Made by a program: the position numbers and the translations under genes. Below, one piece after another: positions 1-11,293 of a stretch of DNA of 64,000 nt. Position 1 is the stretch's first letter; each line of letters starts with the position of its first letter. The DNA comes from Sipunculus nudus (lineage: Eukaryota > Annelida > Sipuncula > Golfingiida > Sipunculidae): assembly GCA_026874595.1 (NCBI GenBank), contig CM049310.1, positions 24,725,058 through 24,789,057 of the forward strand, in the 5' to 3' direction. The notes below the pieces were generated by a model. That model was not told the origin of the DNA. It searched no databases and saw nothing but the letters and a program-made list of their open reading frames with translations.

Positions 1-1
1 T

Positions 2-328
2 TACTCTGATGTAACAAAGTCGCATGACACTCGACCCCCGCCAGCTCATCTTAACCACAGACGGGTACCTCATCAATCCATGGACTCCTTGCCACGACCA
101 AACTTCGCTTGGTACCGGGACCGCAGACCACCAGCCTCTCGTATCATCTCAAACCAGAAGCAACGAGCTCCTTTAATTCCTGCAGATAGACGTCGCTGCA
201 GGTTTTGTGGCGAGAAAGGACATTCTTAAACCTCTTGTGGGCACGGTGCCCCGATTATATGTTACAACTGTGGCCAGGCTGGTCATAAATCTAAAAACTG
301 TCCACTTAATCTTAGTTCATTCTTTTAG
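2..328 (+). pseudogene. LINE ORF1 (gag-like) C-terminal end with two CCHC knuckles
   Basis: Reading frame 2 is open from the window edge to a TAG at 326-328 except for one TAA at 227-229. It encodes a proline/arginine-rich stretch followed by two C-X2-C-X4-H-X4-C zinc knuckles, CRFCGEKGH...C (about 197-238) and CYNCGQAGHKSKNC (about 260-301). Such knuckles are typical of the nucleic-acid-binding ORF1 protein of LINEs. The TAA lies inside the first knuckle, between its H and last C, so the copy is broken. The N-terminal part lies outside the window. Confidence 0.75.
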
Positions 329-394
329 GAATTTGGCACAGTATCTACGGTTAATGTCAATTACGTAGATTTCGCCAGTTGCACTGCTCATTAT

Positions 395-3300
395 ATGTCA
401 ACCACTTGCACTGATGTGATAGTTAATCTTGTTCCTGACGATAATTATACCCTAGTTAAGCCGATTCGGTCTAAAGTTACAGCCAACTCTAAACTAGAGT
501 CAAAAGTGACACAATCGGAAATATCAAGCACGACCTTGTCTCCTACACTAAATGGACCTTCCAACGATGACCATAATTTGAATGTCTCATCCCCCTGCAG
601 TGAAGTTAAGCTGCCTCCTCCGCAATCTCTTTCTCATTTTAATGTTTTAAGCTCACAAAATTCTAAGTTATCACAAGACTCACCCATATATACAACACAT
701 TCGAAGTCAAATATCCTTGTTTTTCATTTGAATGTACGTAGCCTACTCCCCAAATTTGAACCATAAAAAGCATATTGACGTACTATGCCTGAGTGAAACC
801 TGGTTAGATGACACAGTATATGATAACGAGTTATCAATCTCAGGTTTCAATATGTTTAAAAGACATCGTAACAGGCACGGAAGGGGCTTAATAGTATATA
901 CAAGGGACCACCTCACCTCAACATTTGTGCCCGAGTTACATATGGATGATATCGAAAACCTATGGATTTATATTAAATGTCCCCGCAAGGGCTCCTTTCT
1001 TATAGGCGCTTTTTACCGCCCTCCCTCCGCTCCAACCAGCTTCTTCGAATCGTTGTCAATTAACATTGAACATTCCCTCTCGCCATGCCTAAACATTATT
1101 TTAATCGGAGATTTTAACACTGACTACAAGAACAATAATCACCACAACCCACTAAAGTCTCTATGTAACCTCTTTGATTTAGAGCAGCTAATTGATGAAC
1201 CTACTCGTGTGACTCAAACCTCTTCTAGTACTGTCGATTTAATTATAACATCCAACCCCCAAAATCATAAATTCTCTGGAGTGTATAAAACCTCCCTCAG
1301 TGATCACTATGCAATATTTACTAACCTTCAATTTGAATCTCTGCATACAAAAGATGGGTTACATCACACATACCTTCTCCGATCATACAGGAAATCTAAT
1401 GAAATAGCCTTCCTTGATAACTTAAATAGAATAAAACATTTACTCATCCGCATCATACTCACTGCATCTGATGTAAATGATCATTGGACTCTCTGGAAAG
1501 AAGACTTTCTCTTCGATTGTAATAAGCATGCACCAATCAGACAAGTTAGAATAAAATCTCAAAAACCTTGTTTTATTGACAACGAAACTCGAGAAATTAT
1601 GAGGCAACGTGACTTCATGCATAAAAAATGGCTCAAAAACAACATTGAGACGGACTTAGTTATTTATAAACAACTTCGAAATTTAGCTAACATTAAAATC
1701 AAACAACATAAACGTAGATTTTATATGACTAAGATAGGCCAAGCGGGTATGAACCAGAAAAAGATATGGAACGTTGTAAACAGCATCTTAAAGAAAGCTC
1801 AGAATAGCAATGATCTCCGGCACATTAATATTGAAGAAGCGGCCAAACACTTTGCTGATGTTGGCCTTCTACTGTCTGACAAATTTCCTTCATCATGCAC
1901 GCACAGCTTTGACATCCAAACATCGTCCAGTAACTTTGAATTTAATCTCATAACCTCCTCTCTAGTACAGCAGTTTCTAACAAGCCTTTCTTTCGAAAGT
2001 AAAATCGATGCCAACGGCATAGATTCCAAACTGGTGAGAATAGCCTCACATATATTATGCGTCAGCTTAGCCACTTTATTTAATCGGTGTATTAGTGAAG
2101 CTACCTTCCCCACTGAATGGAAATCCGCAAGAATCCCTCCAATATACAAAGGTAAAGGATCCAAAGAAGATATTAATAATTATCGGCCTATTTCTGTTCT
2201 TCCCCATTTAGCATGCGTATTTGAAAAGGTTCTACATGCTCAAATTCTATACCACTTAAATCAACATGACATAATAACTCATGATCAATCTGCTTTCTTG
2301 AAAAAACATTCGACTCAAACAAGTTTACATAAAGTTGTGGACAAATGGCTCGAGGCAATTGATACTAAACGTTTCACAGGGGCTTGCTTCTTCGATCTCA
2401 AGAAATGTTTCGACACCATCAGTCATGACATTCTCTTAGAAAAAATAAAACATTACGGTTTCCATGGTAAATCACATGAACTGAATAAGAACTATCTCTC
2501 CGATAGATCTCATGCTGTAAAAAAAGATAACGCAGTATCTTCACAGCATCCTGTGAAAATTGGAATACCCCAAGGTTCTGTATTAGGAACCATATTATTT
2601 TTAATTTATGTAAATGATCTTACTGGAAACACTGGCAATTGTCAATGTAATCTTTTTGCAGATGACACCATTATTTACTATACAATTAATGATCCTAACA
2701 AAATTAGACAGGAACTTCAACACGGCGTCACTACTTTATCTATATGGTTTTATAATAATAAGCTCTCAATCAATATAGAAAAAACATCAACCATCATCTT
2801 CAGACCCCTATCTATGGAGACTTTAGACCTTAATATCACAGCATTTGACCAGCCCATCAAACAATCTAACAGTATCACTTACTTGGGGTTAGTGCTTAAT
2901 GAAAACCTAACATGGTCGGATCACTCTGAACAAGTATGCAAAAAGCTCTCGTCTAAAGTAGGTGCCCTCTTCAGGTGCAGTCGATACATACCTAAAGACA
3001 CCGCATTAAAAATGTACACTGGTCTGATTCAGCCAAATATTGACTACGGCCTCACAATCTGGGGAAATGCGCCTTCTTCATGTCTTACTCCCATTCAAAG
3101 TCTTCAAAATCGAGCCGCACGTATTATAAGTCGCAATTTTAATCATGAATGTAGCATAACAGCTATCCGTCAGTCCCTTGGCATTAAATCAGTTGAACAA
3201 CGACATGAATGTTTGACTCGCATCCTTATGTTTAAATGTCTGAATAACCTAAGTCCATCCTATATGCCTGACCGGTTCACGTTTGTTCGCCAAGTCCACC

Positions 3301-3546
3301 AACATGATACACGCAATAGCTATTCCAATAAATTATATGTACCCAAATCTTGAACAGACTACTTAAAGAAATCATTTTTATGCCGAGGTCCAATTTTGTG
3401 GAATACATTAAATCAATCTCAAAGAAACAGCTCCTCCTTACGGGTCTTTAAAAAAAAGTATCATGTAATAAACCTCTGTGCTTTATATGTCATATATTGC
3501 ATGCTATTTCAAACTATGTTATATTTCATATTTATGTCACACTCAT
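395..3546 (+). pseudogene. LINE ORF2: endonuclease plus reverse transcriptase, frameshifted
   Basis: ORF2 would nick target DNA and prime reverse transcription at the nick. It begins in frame 2 (ATG at 395). The endonuclease N-terminal signature NVRSLLPK is near 731-757, the frame closes at 764-766, and the protein continues in frame 3 with CLSETWLDD (around 787), GDFNTD (around 1109) and SDHYAIF (around 1300), the expected endonuclease motifs. RT motifs follow: YKGKG/NYRPISVLP (about 2146-2205), FFDLKKCFD (about 2388), GIPQGSVLG (about 2560) and FADDT (about 2656, catalytic YADD-type). The frame-3 part is 873 aa, ending at TGA 3351-3353. Typical C-terminal LINE sequence (RGPILWNTL-like) continues in frame to about 3546, so that TGA looks like a mutated arginine codon. 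Upstream, ORF1 lies in the same frame, separated by 66 bases. Confidence 0.88.
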
Positions 3547-3767
3547 GATTGCCTTGTATATAACGTTGCATGTCAGAGTTTTATATTCATGTTTAATATC
3601 ACATCTTGCTGTATATTATGTTTAATGTCATATTTATATATTTTCATGTTAAGTATCCCATCTTGCTGCATAATTTTATCTTTAGCCACTTTTATTAATT
3701 CTGATTGCATTTTACATGTTTTATACATTGAATAAACTGTATATCCAAACAGGGCCCTGTGGCAGAT

Positions 3768-3850
3768 CAGACAATCTTGTCTGAACGGGTTACTCTGTAT
3801 AAATATGTTTTAATAAATAAATAAATTTAATAAATAAATAAATATAATGA
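3768..3850 (+). repeat. LINE 3' terminal hairpin and AATAAA-type tail
   Basis: CAGACAA and TTGTCTG (3768-3783) form a 7-bp stem with a 2-nt loop. About 30 bases later comes a run of AATA units (roughly 3812-3845). A small hairpin followed by short tandem A-rich units is a usual LINE 3' terminus, recognised by the RT when it primes on target DNA. This marks the 3' end of the LINE. Confidence 0.7.
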
Positions 3851-3995
3851 ATATAATACATTCAGGTGAAATACATCACAGTGAAAGTGCTCTACCGTGC
3901 AGGAGAGCATTAATAATATTATACCGGCTGGCAAGCTGAACTCACGAAACAGTACTGAAGTACATTATGAAATCAAGCTAACTATAGACGTAGTA

Positions 3996-4024
3996 TAATA
4001 TATATATATATATATGTGTGTGTG
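3996..4024. repeat. (TA)n(TG)n microsatellite abutting the 5' LTR
   Basis: About nine TA units run into TG units, directly before the LTR start TGTAACGG at 4023. A much longer TA/TG-rich array follows the 3' LTR from about 11930, suggesting that the LTR element landed in a TA/TG-rich tract. Confidence 0.85.
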
Positions 4025-4733
4025 TAACGGATTGTTCAATATATACACCTGATAAACATTTGTTAAACCCTAGATTATCACTCATCAATGGAACTATTAT
4101 CATTAAACTAATTTCAATGGTCATTTTTCTGGCTATTTCGCTGGTCGTAATTGATTGCAAACCAGGAGATTCAGACCAAAGCGGACTCTCCGTGTAGGCA
4201 GTACGTCTACTGTTAACTTCTTATGTTCAAGTAGGATTTTACACAATATTTTTCGAAGTCATATGTTTAAGACGAAAGGTTCATTTAACATTCAAAAGTA
4301 GTCTTTAACTATTCTAAGAAATATTATCATATACTATTGTTTATGCTTGTTCTGTAAATTTTAATAAACAAATTATTTTAACTGAAGGAATTACTGTTTG
4401 AATTACTGTATTTAATGCCACAATAGTCGTTAGTGCCTAGTACTTTATCTTAATGAATATTGTTACTTACGTATATTTCTTGTTGAATTATTTGTCTTTA
4501 TAATGAGACAAGCGCTGACTATCCGTGTAGGCATTACGTCTACTGTTTTTTTTTTTTTTTTTTTTCTTTTGTAGAGACAACGACGCTGTATATACTGCAC
4601 CCGCACCTCACCTGCATGATGTATGAATAAACGTCATATACAACAACCTGGTTTACGCTGGTCCATCAAACTTTTCATAAATCTGACAAGAAAGTGGACC
4701 TGAGTGCATACGAACGGACGAACCACTGTTACA
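4023..4733 (+). repeat. 5' LTR of the gypsy-type element
   Basis: Begins TGTAACGG (4023) and ends CTGTTACA (4733), forming short inverted termini. Aligned stretches shared with the 3' LTR include 4181-4380 and 4390-4733, with frequent substitutions. It contains AATAAA (about 4626), a plausible polyadenylation signal, and a poly(T) run at 4545-4564. A motif of about 55 bp, starting near CTCTCCGTGTAGGCAGTACG, occurs twice inside the LTR (4181-4232 and 4511-4575). The downstream end is well supported by alignment; the upstream end rests on the terminal inverted repeat. Confidence 0.75.
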
Positions 4734-5940
4734 TATGACGCAGCCTACAGCATATTTTGATGTTTATTATTATTTCATGAACAATTTATTTGAGAAAAAT
4801 GCGTAATTATCAGTTTTGTCACTGGGACGATATTGACAAGAATATACACACGCAAGTGTTATGTCGCTAAACACAGCAGGGACGTTTTGAGCTGTGACTG
4901 TGTAGTCTTCATAAATTGCGCGCATTATGAAATTATCAGCACAATTATCATAACTGGAATGAGAAGAAACGTTCGTTTCTTTGTGCTGTGATTACATATC
5001 GCACTGAAGTCCGCTGGAGCCAATACAACGGTTGACCCCTGTCCTTACGCGTGGGCCCCGTGCGCAAGGAACCGTGTCGCTGAAAGAGTTGTTCACGTGC
5101 TGAACCTAAAAAAAAAATCTTCTGGCTTCATTTCGCTGGACTCGTGATTTAGACTTCAGTTAAATTTTCGCTAGTTCTTTTTAAAACGAACATTTGTGTT
5201 CAAAACTGACTTAACCGAGAACTTGGTGCCGCCTTGTAATAATACGCTGGTGACCTCTAGCGGAACTGTGAACGAACTTTTACTACCTGTGTTCTGTGCA
5301 TGGACTCGGTGTTGTGTCTTTACATGGACAGCTTTATTGAAGGTCTTGTCATACTGGACTGGTAAGTTAAACTTGTATTAAGTGATACATAACATTGATA
5401 AGTTTATTAAGACATGCTTTAGTGATAGTTATTATTGATAACTGTATTGTGATATTAATGTACATTGTTCAATTATTGTAATTAGTATAAAATTTTTATA
5501 TTTAATGATTATGCCTCAGAACATTGAATACCTCAGCTTGCAATGAGTACCATGAAATAGCAGGCCTAATTAATCAGTACAGCTTGGGCTATTTAATAAG
5601 TCAATTGATACGGTTAAAATCAGTAAAGAAATTTCAGTATTGCCATAAATACCGTGGCCACCATATATCAATTAACTTAAACTGTTTTTTTTTTCAAAGT
5701 CTTACCCAAATAACTTCATAACCGTATCGTACACGTGACCACAACAAAGCCTTGTTGCAAGGTAAATATGTTTCCATAAGCTTTACTCTCAATCCTTCTT
5801 AAATTAACGAATCCTTTAGTGATTTATTACCAGTTTTGGCTTATTTTTTCAGATTTCACTGAAAATTGTAGATAACCTTTTATTCTTCTTGTAAATAAAA
5901 TTGAGCACTTTGATTTTTGACAGTTACATTGCTGATCAAG
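4734..5940 (+). other. Retrotransposon leader with a possible intron (5362-5923)
   Basis: About 1.2 kb between the 5' LTR and the first Gag ATG (5941). No convincing coding sequence. A strong donor, CTG|GTAAGT, lies at 5361/5362 and a good acceptor, TTTTTGACAG|TT, at 5923/5924, 17 bases before the Gag ATG, so the leader may be spliced with an intron of about 562 bases. A primer-binding site could not be identified after the LTR. The short open frames at 5196-5381 and 5524-5721 have no recognisable similarity. Confidence 0.4.
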
Positions 5941-6374
5941 ATGATCACTTCCCGGATCCTTAAGGTAACCGGGGTACCGGCGGATGCTGGTGATAGAGCA
6001 TTAGCTAAATATTTTACATCCATAGGACCAGTAGAGCATGTCCTGTTAGTGAAGAATAGCCATTCAAAGCTATGTGCAGGACAAGGTTACCTAGTCTTTG
6101 TAACACCCGAGTCTGTACAGAAAGCTTTAGATCAATTGTCAGGGGTGTCACGCCGCCAGTATACAAAATGTCTTTTGAGCTTATCTATCATAGAAAGTTC
6201 ACATGCGGATGAGATAACAATCCTTATTAAATTGAATACTGAATTAACAGACCCTGTTGAGACAGTTGTTTCTCAGTTTGCTACATTATTAAGTGAACAA
6301 ATAGAGACACTGGTAGATAGACTGGGAATAATGCAAAAGCAGCGGGGTAAAGTAAAGACTGAGCAGCCCTCCTT

Positions 6375-6857
6375 TCCGTCCCTTCTAGCCTTCGTCTCAA
6401 ACACTTTTTTTTATTTATGTTGTTTTTCGTTTTGTCGAGCAGCTACAGGTTGCTGTGTTCAAAACCTCAGCCCTGTGCGCTCCTTAGGCATAATTTTGAG
6501 AGCCAATAGACGTGATACCACCAAGTCAAGCAGAAAGCCGCGAGAGACCGCCACCGTTTTTTCCCCCCGCATCGGTGACCTTACAGGAAAGCCACAGCAC
6601 CCACAGCCAAAAAGGCAAAAGCAGCATATATACATTCCTTTCACCGGTCCCAGCAGCATAGACCCAGCCATGCCAATCGAAAGCCGAACTCGATCTGTGA
6701 AACGACAGGGCTTCGAGACGAGAGCCATTTTATACTTGCAATTTCGGCCATTTAGACCGTTTTAGCAAGTTTTTTCGTCATAAGCCAAAATCGTTGTTGC
6801 ATCGGACGGGAATCGATCCCGGGCCGCCCGCGTGGCAGGCGCCTCTAAAACTCTTCC
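6375..6857 (-). mobile_element. SINE-like insertion with a tRNA-Gly-like head, inside gag
   Basis: Gag-like sequence stops about 6372 and resumes about 6865. The roughly 480 bases between have no Gag similarity. Read on the minus strand they begin with a tRNA-like segment (6855-6797), continue through an unrecognised body, and end in an A-rich stretch (about 6420-6400). That is the architecture of a tRNA-derived SINE with a 5' truncation. No clear target-site duplication was found. An 89-codon open frame on this strand (6459-6728) is probably accidental. Confidence 0.5.
6797..6855 (-). pseudogene. tRNA-Gly(GCC)-like fragment (SINE head)
   Basis: On the minus strand CGCCTGCCACGCGGGCGG gives an anticodon arm with GCC inside CTGCCAC-type context. 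It is followed by a T arm with a B-box-like GGATCGATTCCC and an acceptor-like end CCGATGCA. These match the 3' two-thirds of animal tRNA-Gly(GCC). The 5' acceptor strand and a proper A box/D arm are missing, so it is not a functional tRNA gene. Confidence 0.6.
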
Positions 6858-7734
6858 AAGGGCACCCTTGTTTTCCGGGGTCTATGTCGGTTATAGACAG
6901 TGGGTGTATCATATTAGATGTGTAATTAATACCCAGGGCAGGCATCCATATAGTATCATGCAGGTCATTCGTAACTCTGTATACGGGAAGTAGCATCAGT
7001 CATGGGAGAGACTGTTTCGCCCTCCGATGCCATAGACAAGTTTGATACTATGTTTGGTAATTTTTTACGCCCAGAGCACCTTAGTCAACAGTTTTATTCC
7101 GCTGAACAGGTACCGAAAGAATCTGTAGTGTCATTGGGCTGTAGGATACAAATGCTTGTATATTCAATTAAACAAGCTGAGCGTATCTCTCCTACGGAGG
7201 TTGCAAAGACCCTACACTCTAGGTTCTACTATTGTCCTCGAAACGAGAGAATTCAGTTAGCTTTCCAAAATCATTTTGATCTGGGAGTTGATTTCGATGA
7301 ACGCATCTGCACGTATGAAAGAAAATGCTCTTGAAAAACATGAAACAACCTTTATACCAGTAGCAAGAGCACAGCAGGTTAACGCGTCTGTTGATAATAT
7401 CCTAATCCAGAAATTGTTAGATGCCGTTTCTAAGGTGGCTTCTTTAGATAGCATAGCAAGACCGCCTAGCGAAAATACTTTCACAACAACCCCACAAACA
7501 CAAAGAAACTTTAGAACGAATACTAATAAGACATAACCAATCAGGAGACCTTTGCGTACAAGATGTAAATATAGATCACACACGGTTGAAAACGTTCATG
7601 CCAAATACGACATAACGGGTAAACGTTAAAACTGTGAAACGTCCGTGTACATACTGGGTCAAACATGGGCAGTAGTACTGTGACCCAGGTGTAGGCCACC
7701 TGTTTCAAGCGCTCCACTTGTTGGTTATGTTTAT

Positions 7735-8115
7735 AAGGTAAGTATTTTAGTTGAAGGCATAGAAGCCGTCTGTCTTTTAGATACGGAAGCTGAGGTAACT
7801 ACCATGTCAGAATCTATTATGATGAGCACTTTGCCCAGGTCCCTATTCAAACTGTTACTGAGTGTTTGAAGGTAGATACGGCCAGTGGCGTTTGTTTTCA
7901 GTTTCGAGGCATACTGGACCCAAAATTTAGTCTTTTTCGACTTTAAATCTAGAAGTCGCTATACCTGTACTTTTAGTTACTGATACGGAATTCAATTCTG
8001 AGGTACCTTTCATCATAGGTACAAATGTACTTAATTTGTACTTGGACCACAACAGACACCAATCAAAGGAAGTGTCTACATCATTGCAAGTGGCATTTAA
8101 ATGCCTCTCTGCCAT
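7735..8115 (+). pseudogene. Retroelement aspartic protease remnant
   Basis: Around 7741-7812 the translation reads VSILVEGIEAVCLLDTEAEV, which places LLDTEA where the catalytic (L)DTGA of retroelement proteases should be: the glycine is replaced. A second part (about 7960-8040) reads PVLLVTDTEFNSEV then FIIGTNVL, matching the C-terminal IIG(T/M)N/D motif of these enzymes. Frame changes between the parts. In a live element the enzyme would cut the Gag-Pol polyprotein. Here it is dead. Confidence 0.6.
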
Positions 8116-8229
8116 GACAAAGCATTATCTGAATGCTGATGGGAATGTTATTAACACAAAACCAGTTAAGGTAGCCCCATAGCAGAAACTGGTTATCAAT
8201 GGTAGCACTAGAGCGCGGAACACAGGTGA

Positions 8230-9600
8230 GGTGTTAGCTGTTACTGAAATGAAAAGTCATCCTTCAACGGAACAGATCACTGATATCAGAGGTCTCTTTC
8301 GTAGATTTTACCATATTTTCTCAAATGGAGACTTTGATCTTGGTAGAACTTATTTGGAAAAACACAAAATAGTTTTACATGATAACATGACGAATCCCAC
8401 CACATCTCTATGAGGAGGTTAGACTAAAAGACATGATGGAAAAGAATGTCATTAGACCTAGCAATAGTCCATGGCCCTCCCCGATAGTTTTGGTACGCAA
8501 ACCAGATTCGAGTTAATGGTTCTGCGTCGATTATCGAGTATTTAATGCCAGGACGGTTAGAGCCGCCCATGCTTTACTAAGAATAGACGAAATCTTAGAT
8601 TCCCTGGTAGGTGCATTTTTTTCTCCTCCAAAGACTTGAGAAACGGGTACTGGCAGGTCGAAGTAGAGGAACCTAATAAAGCAAAGATGGCATTCACGGT
8701 CGGCCCGCTAGGTTTATTTGAGTTAAACGTTATGGCCTTTTGACTCGTGTGTGCTTCTTCAACGTTCCAATGGGTTATGCAAACTACCATGGGAGATTTA
8801 CATTTAAAGGACTGTTTATTTCATTTGGATGATAGCATTGGTATTTTCCAAAACCTTCGACGGACAATTAGAAAGCTCGAAAAAGTGTCTCGCCGACTAG
8901 AAATGGCGGTACTAAAATGAGTCCTGCAAAGTGTCAATGCCTCCAGCAAAAGGTAAAGTATTTGAGCTTTGTAGTGTCCAAAGATGGAATACTAACTGAT
9001 CCTGACAAAATTTCTGTGTTAAAAGAATGGCCTGTCCCCACATCTGTTAAAGAGGTCAGAAAATTCCTAGGAGTTGCCGGATTCTATAGAAAGTTTATAC
9101 ATGGCTTAAGTGCAATTTGCTAAGTCCTTTCATGGTCTTCTGAAATGGGATAAATCAGTAAAATTAATTTCAAGAACCATTCTCCTTTTATTTAGAATGA
9201 CCAGCATCAAAAGGCTTTTGATGAACCAATTGAGAAACTTGCCTCGCCTCCTCTCGTGGATTTCAGTTTACCTTTATGCTGCATACAGTGTCTCACGAGA
9301 CGGCATTGCTGCCAGTCTTTATCAAAAATCAAAATGGCACAGAAAGGCCTATAGCGTACTATAGTGGGCAATAACAGATAAGTTTAAAGGCAATCTTTAC
9401 GGAGCAGAATTCATAGTACGGACTAAAAAAAATCCGTTAACATACTAACTCTCCTCTGCCAAGTTAGATGCTACAGGTTAAAGATGGCAGTCAGAACTGG
9501 CCGATAAAAATTTTTCTGTTCAATACAGGTCAAGGAAGCGTAATGTGGACGCTGACGCCCTCTCGCGATTACCCCGCACATCTCATTTAGACGAATCTGA
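8230..9600 (+). pseudogene. Ty3/gypsy reverse transcriptase and RNase H remnant
   Basis: Pieces in several frames give a recognisable gypsy RT. They include IRGLFRRFYHIFS (8290), KHKIVLHDN (8365), EEVRLKDMMEKNVIRPS (8411-8465), PWPSPIVLVRKPD (8470), FCVDYRVFNARTVRA (8520) and, after several stops, KYLSFVVSKDGI (8955-8995) with EVRKFLGVAGFYRKF (9052-9100). RNase H-like remains follow (QKAFDEPIEKLASPP, about 9200-9250), ending in NVDADALSRLPR (9544-9580), a junction typical between RNase H and integrase. The YADD-type catalytic box near 8830 is not recoverable. Stops and indels are numerous. Confidence 0.75.
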
Positions 9601-9989
9601 AGACACATTTATAGCAGGGGTTATGAAAGCAGTCTGTACATGTCATAATGTACCAGGTTTTATAGAATGTCGCTCAATCAAGCCCATTATGCCAGGTGAT
9701 CCATCAATCGGAAATGCAGGTTCCTCAGTAGGCCTTAAAAAGGAACAGTTTAAGGGTGAATCTTTAAAACCAATCATAGCCTTCTCAATAACAGGAGAAT
9801 AACTGTTCTGGAGATGCAAAATAGAGATACTCGTATTGTCTGCTAACATCTCATTTAAAAGAATTGGACATAGTACCGACAAAGAATTGTCAATGGAATC
9901 ACCGAATTTCATGTTGTGGTGCCAGTAAATCTGAGACTTTTAGCACTGATTATGCAGGCAACCTTGGCCAAAATAGTTGCCTAGAGACA

Positions 9990-10538
9990 GGTATTATCGG
10001 TCAACAATGGCCAAAGTCAATAGAAATCATGTAGCTACCTGCCTAAGATGTTTAGAAGGAAAAGTTCAGTTCACCAGATAACACCCCTGATTCCAATAAA
10101 TTGTAGCAACCCCTGGAATTGTTATGGATTGATTTCTCGAATCTTGATGCTGCAAGAGGTGTTATTGTAGACGTCCTTATTATTACAGATTGTTTCACTA
10201 GGTATGCACAGGCTATTCCATGTAAGGGACAGAAGGTAAATCTGTTTCATTCATTGTGATCAAGGGGGAAATTTTGAGTCAAAGGTAATAAGGAACCTTT
10301 GCGACTTAGCCGGGATTAAGAAATCTGGTACAACCCCATAGCATCACATCCATGGGAAATTGTCAAACTGAACAGGTCAATAGAACACTCAGAAACATGC
10401 TGGGTACTCTCCAGGCTGAACAAAAATCTGAATGGCCTAATTACATACAAACTCTGATGCAGGCGTACAATTGTACACAAAACTACGCCACAGGCTATTG
10501 TCCATTTTTTAATAATGTACGTTAGGCATCCAAGGTTA

Positions 10539-10601
<63 letters not shown>

Positions 10602-10985
10602 TGATTGGCACAATGGAAAACCGCCAGAATCCATCTGTCGAGACCTATGATAAATTTGTGAGCGAATTACATGGCAAATTGTCTGTAGCGTACAAAGTAG
10701 CTTAGAACAGATCTGAACAATCTAAATCTCACCACGAATCTCCTTATGATAATAAAGCAAAAGGAATCTACGATTCAGGTTGGAGACAGGGTTTTAGTGA
10801 GAAAGCTGGGTCAGACAGGAAAACACAAACCTCATGATTTGTGGGATCAACACAACTATATAGTTGTAGATCAACCGAATGTAGATATCCCAGTATATAA
10901 GGTTTAACAGGAATATGATGTGCAAACTAAGGTTCTGCACAGAAATTTGCTTTTACCCATCAGTATTTGCCAATTCCTGATTCTC
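9990..10985 (+). pseudogene. Retroelement integrase remnant
   Basis: Fragments match a gypsy-type integrase core. LLWIDFSNLDAARG (about 10120) carries the first catalytic D region, ITDCFTRYAQAIPCKG follows (about 10185-10230), HCDQGGNFESKVI (about 10253-10290) holds the second D, and QTEQVNRTLRNMLGTL (about 10366-10412) holds the catalytic E. A C-terminal stretch with DLWDQHNYIVVDQPN and VLHRNLLLPI (about 10830-10965) resembles the end of gypsy pol. A (TA)n run interrupts it at 10541-10599. Several stops make it non-functional. Confidence 0.7.
10541..10599. repeat. (TA)n microsatellite inside the integrase remnant
   Basis: About 29 uninterrupted TA units. It lies within the pol C-terminal region and separates recognisable integrase pieces on both sides. 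Confidence 0.95.
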
Positions 10986-11293
10986 GGTTAAAATTTTCTG
11001 TAGATTCACCTGAACCCCCCCTCAGAAAGTGAATCTGAAGAAAACTTGGATGAGGAGGCATATCTGGTTTCTGTACCCATACCAAGGGTTATTCCAACAG
11101 AACCACAAGTTGGTCTATGTGATATGAATGAAAATTAGAAGTGGTAGTATTCATCCTGATCAAGTGGTCCCGTTTAATGAAACTGAAGTTTTATCCAATA
11201 CAACTTGCGATGAGTCCTCACAAGAGTCCGAAAACCCTCACCAAACTCGCCCAACACCGTAAGCTTAATGAAAAGTGCAATACAGCGGAAAGT

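Larger units (their letters stand above)
1..3850 (+). mobile_element. CR1/Jockey-like non-LTR retrotransposon (LINE), 3' portion, decayed
   Basis: The window opens inside a LINE whose 5' end lies outside. In order: a gag-like ORF1 with two CCHC zinc knuckles (2-328), an ORF2 with apurinic-type endonuclease and reverse transcriptase (395 to about 3546), a short 3' UTR with a terminal hairpin (3768-3783), and an AATAAA-type tail around 3812-3850. This order and the RT motifs (IPQGSVLG, FADD) fit the CR1/Jockey/L2 group; I cannot assign the clade by eye. One stop in ORF1, a frameshift near 760-770 and a stop at 3351-3353 show that this copy is not autonomous. ORF2 is nonetheless nearly intact, so the insertion is fairly young. 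Confidence 0.9.
5941..7540 (+). pseudogene. PNMA-like Gag with N-terminal RRM-like domain, interrupted
   Basis: The N-terminal part (ATG 5941 to about 6372) begins MITSRILKVTGVPAD and reads like an RRM fold: a beta-strand ILKVTGVP, a helix, EHVLLVKN, then GQGYLVFV. This resembles the N-terminal RRM-like part of PNMA-family proteins. The capsid-like part resumes about 6865 (FSG..., then RQWVYHIRC), with a frameshift near 6990, and continues through DAIDKFDTMFGNF and QQFYSAEQ at 7002-7330, motifs I associate with PNMA/gypsy Gag. A further frameshift near 7300 leads into a low-complexity tail ending 7536. The middle is split by a SINE-like insertion. Gag would form the particle and bind element RNA. 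The family call is by motif recognition, not by search. Confidence 0.65.

Noticed and set aside
6797-6855. Functional tRNA-Gly gene on the minus strand
   Set aside because: The 5' acceptor strand and D arm are not present, so the cloverleaf cannot close.
10541-10599. (TA)n as a boundary between two elements
   Set aside because: Integrase-like sequence continues on both sides, so it is an internal expansion.
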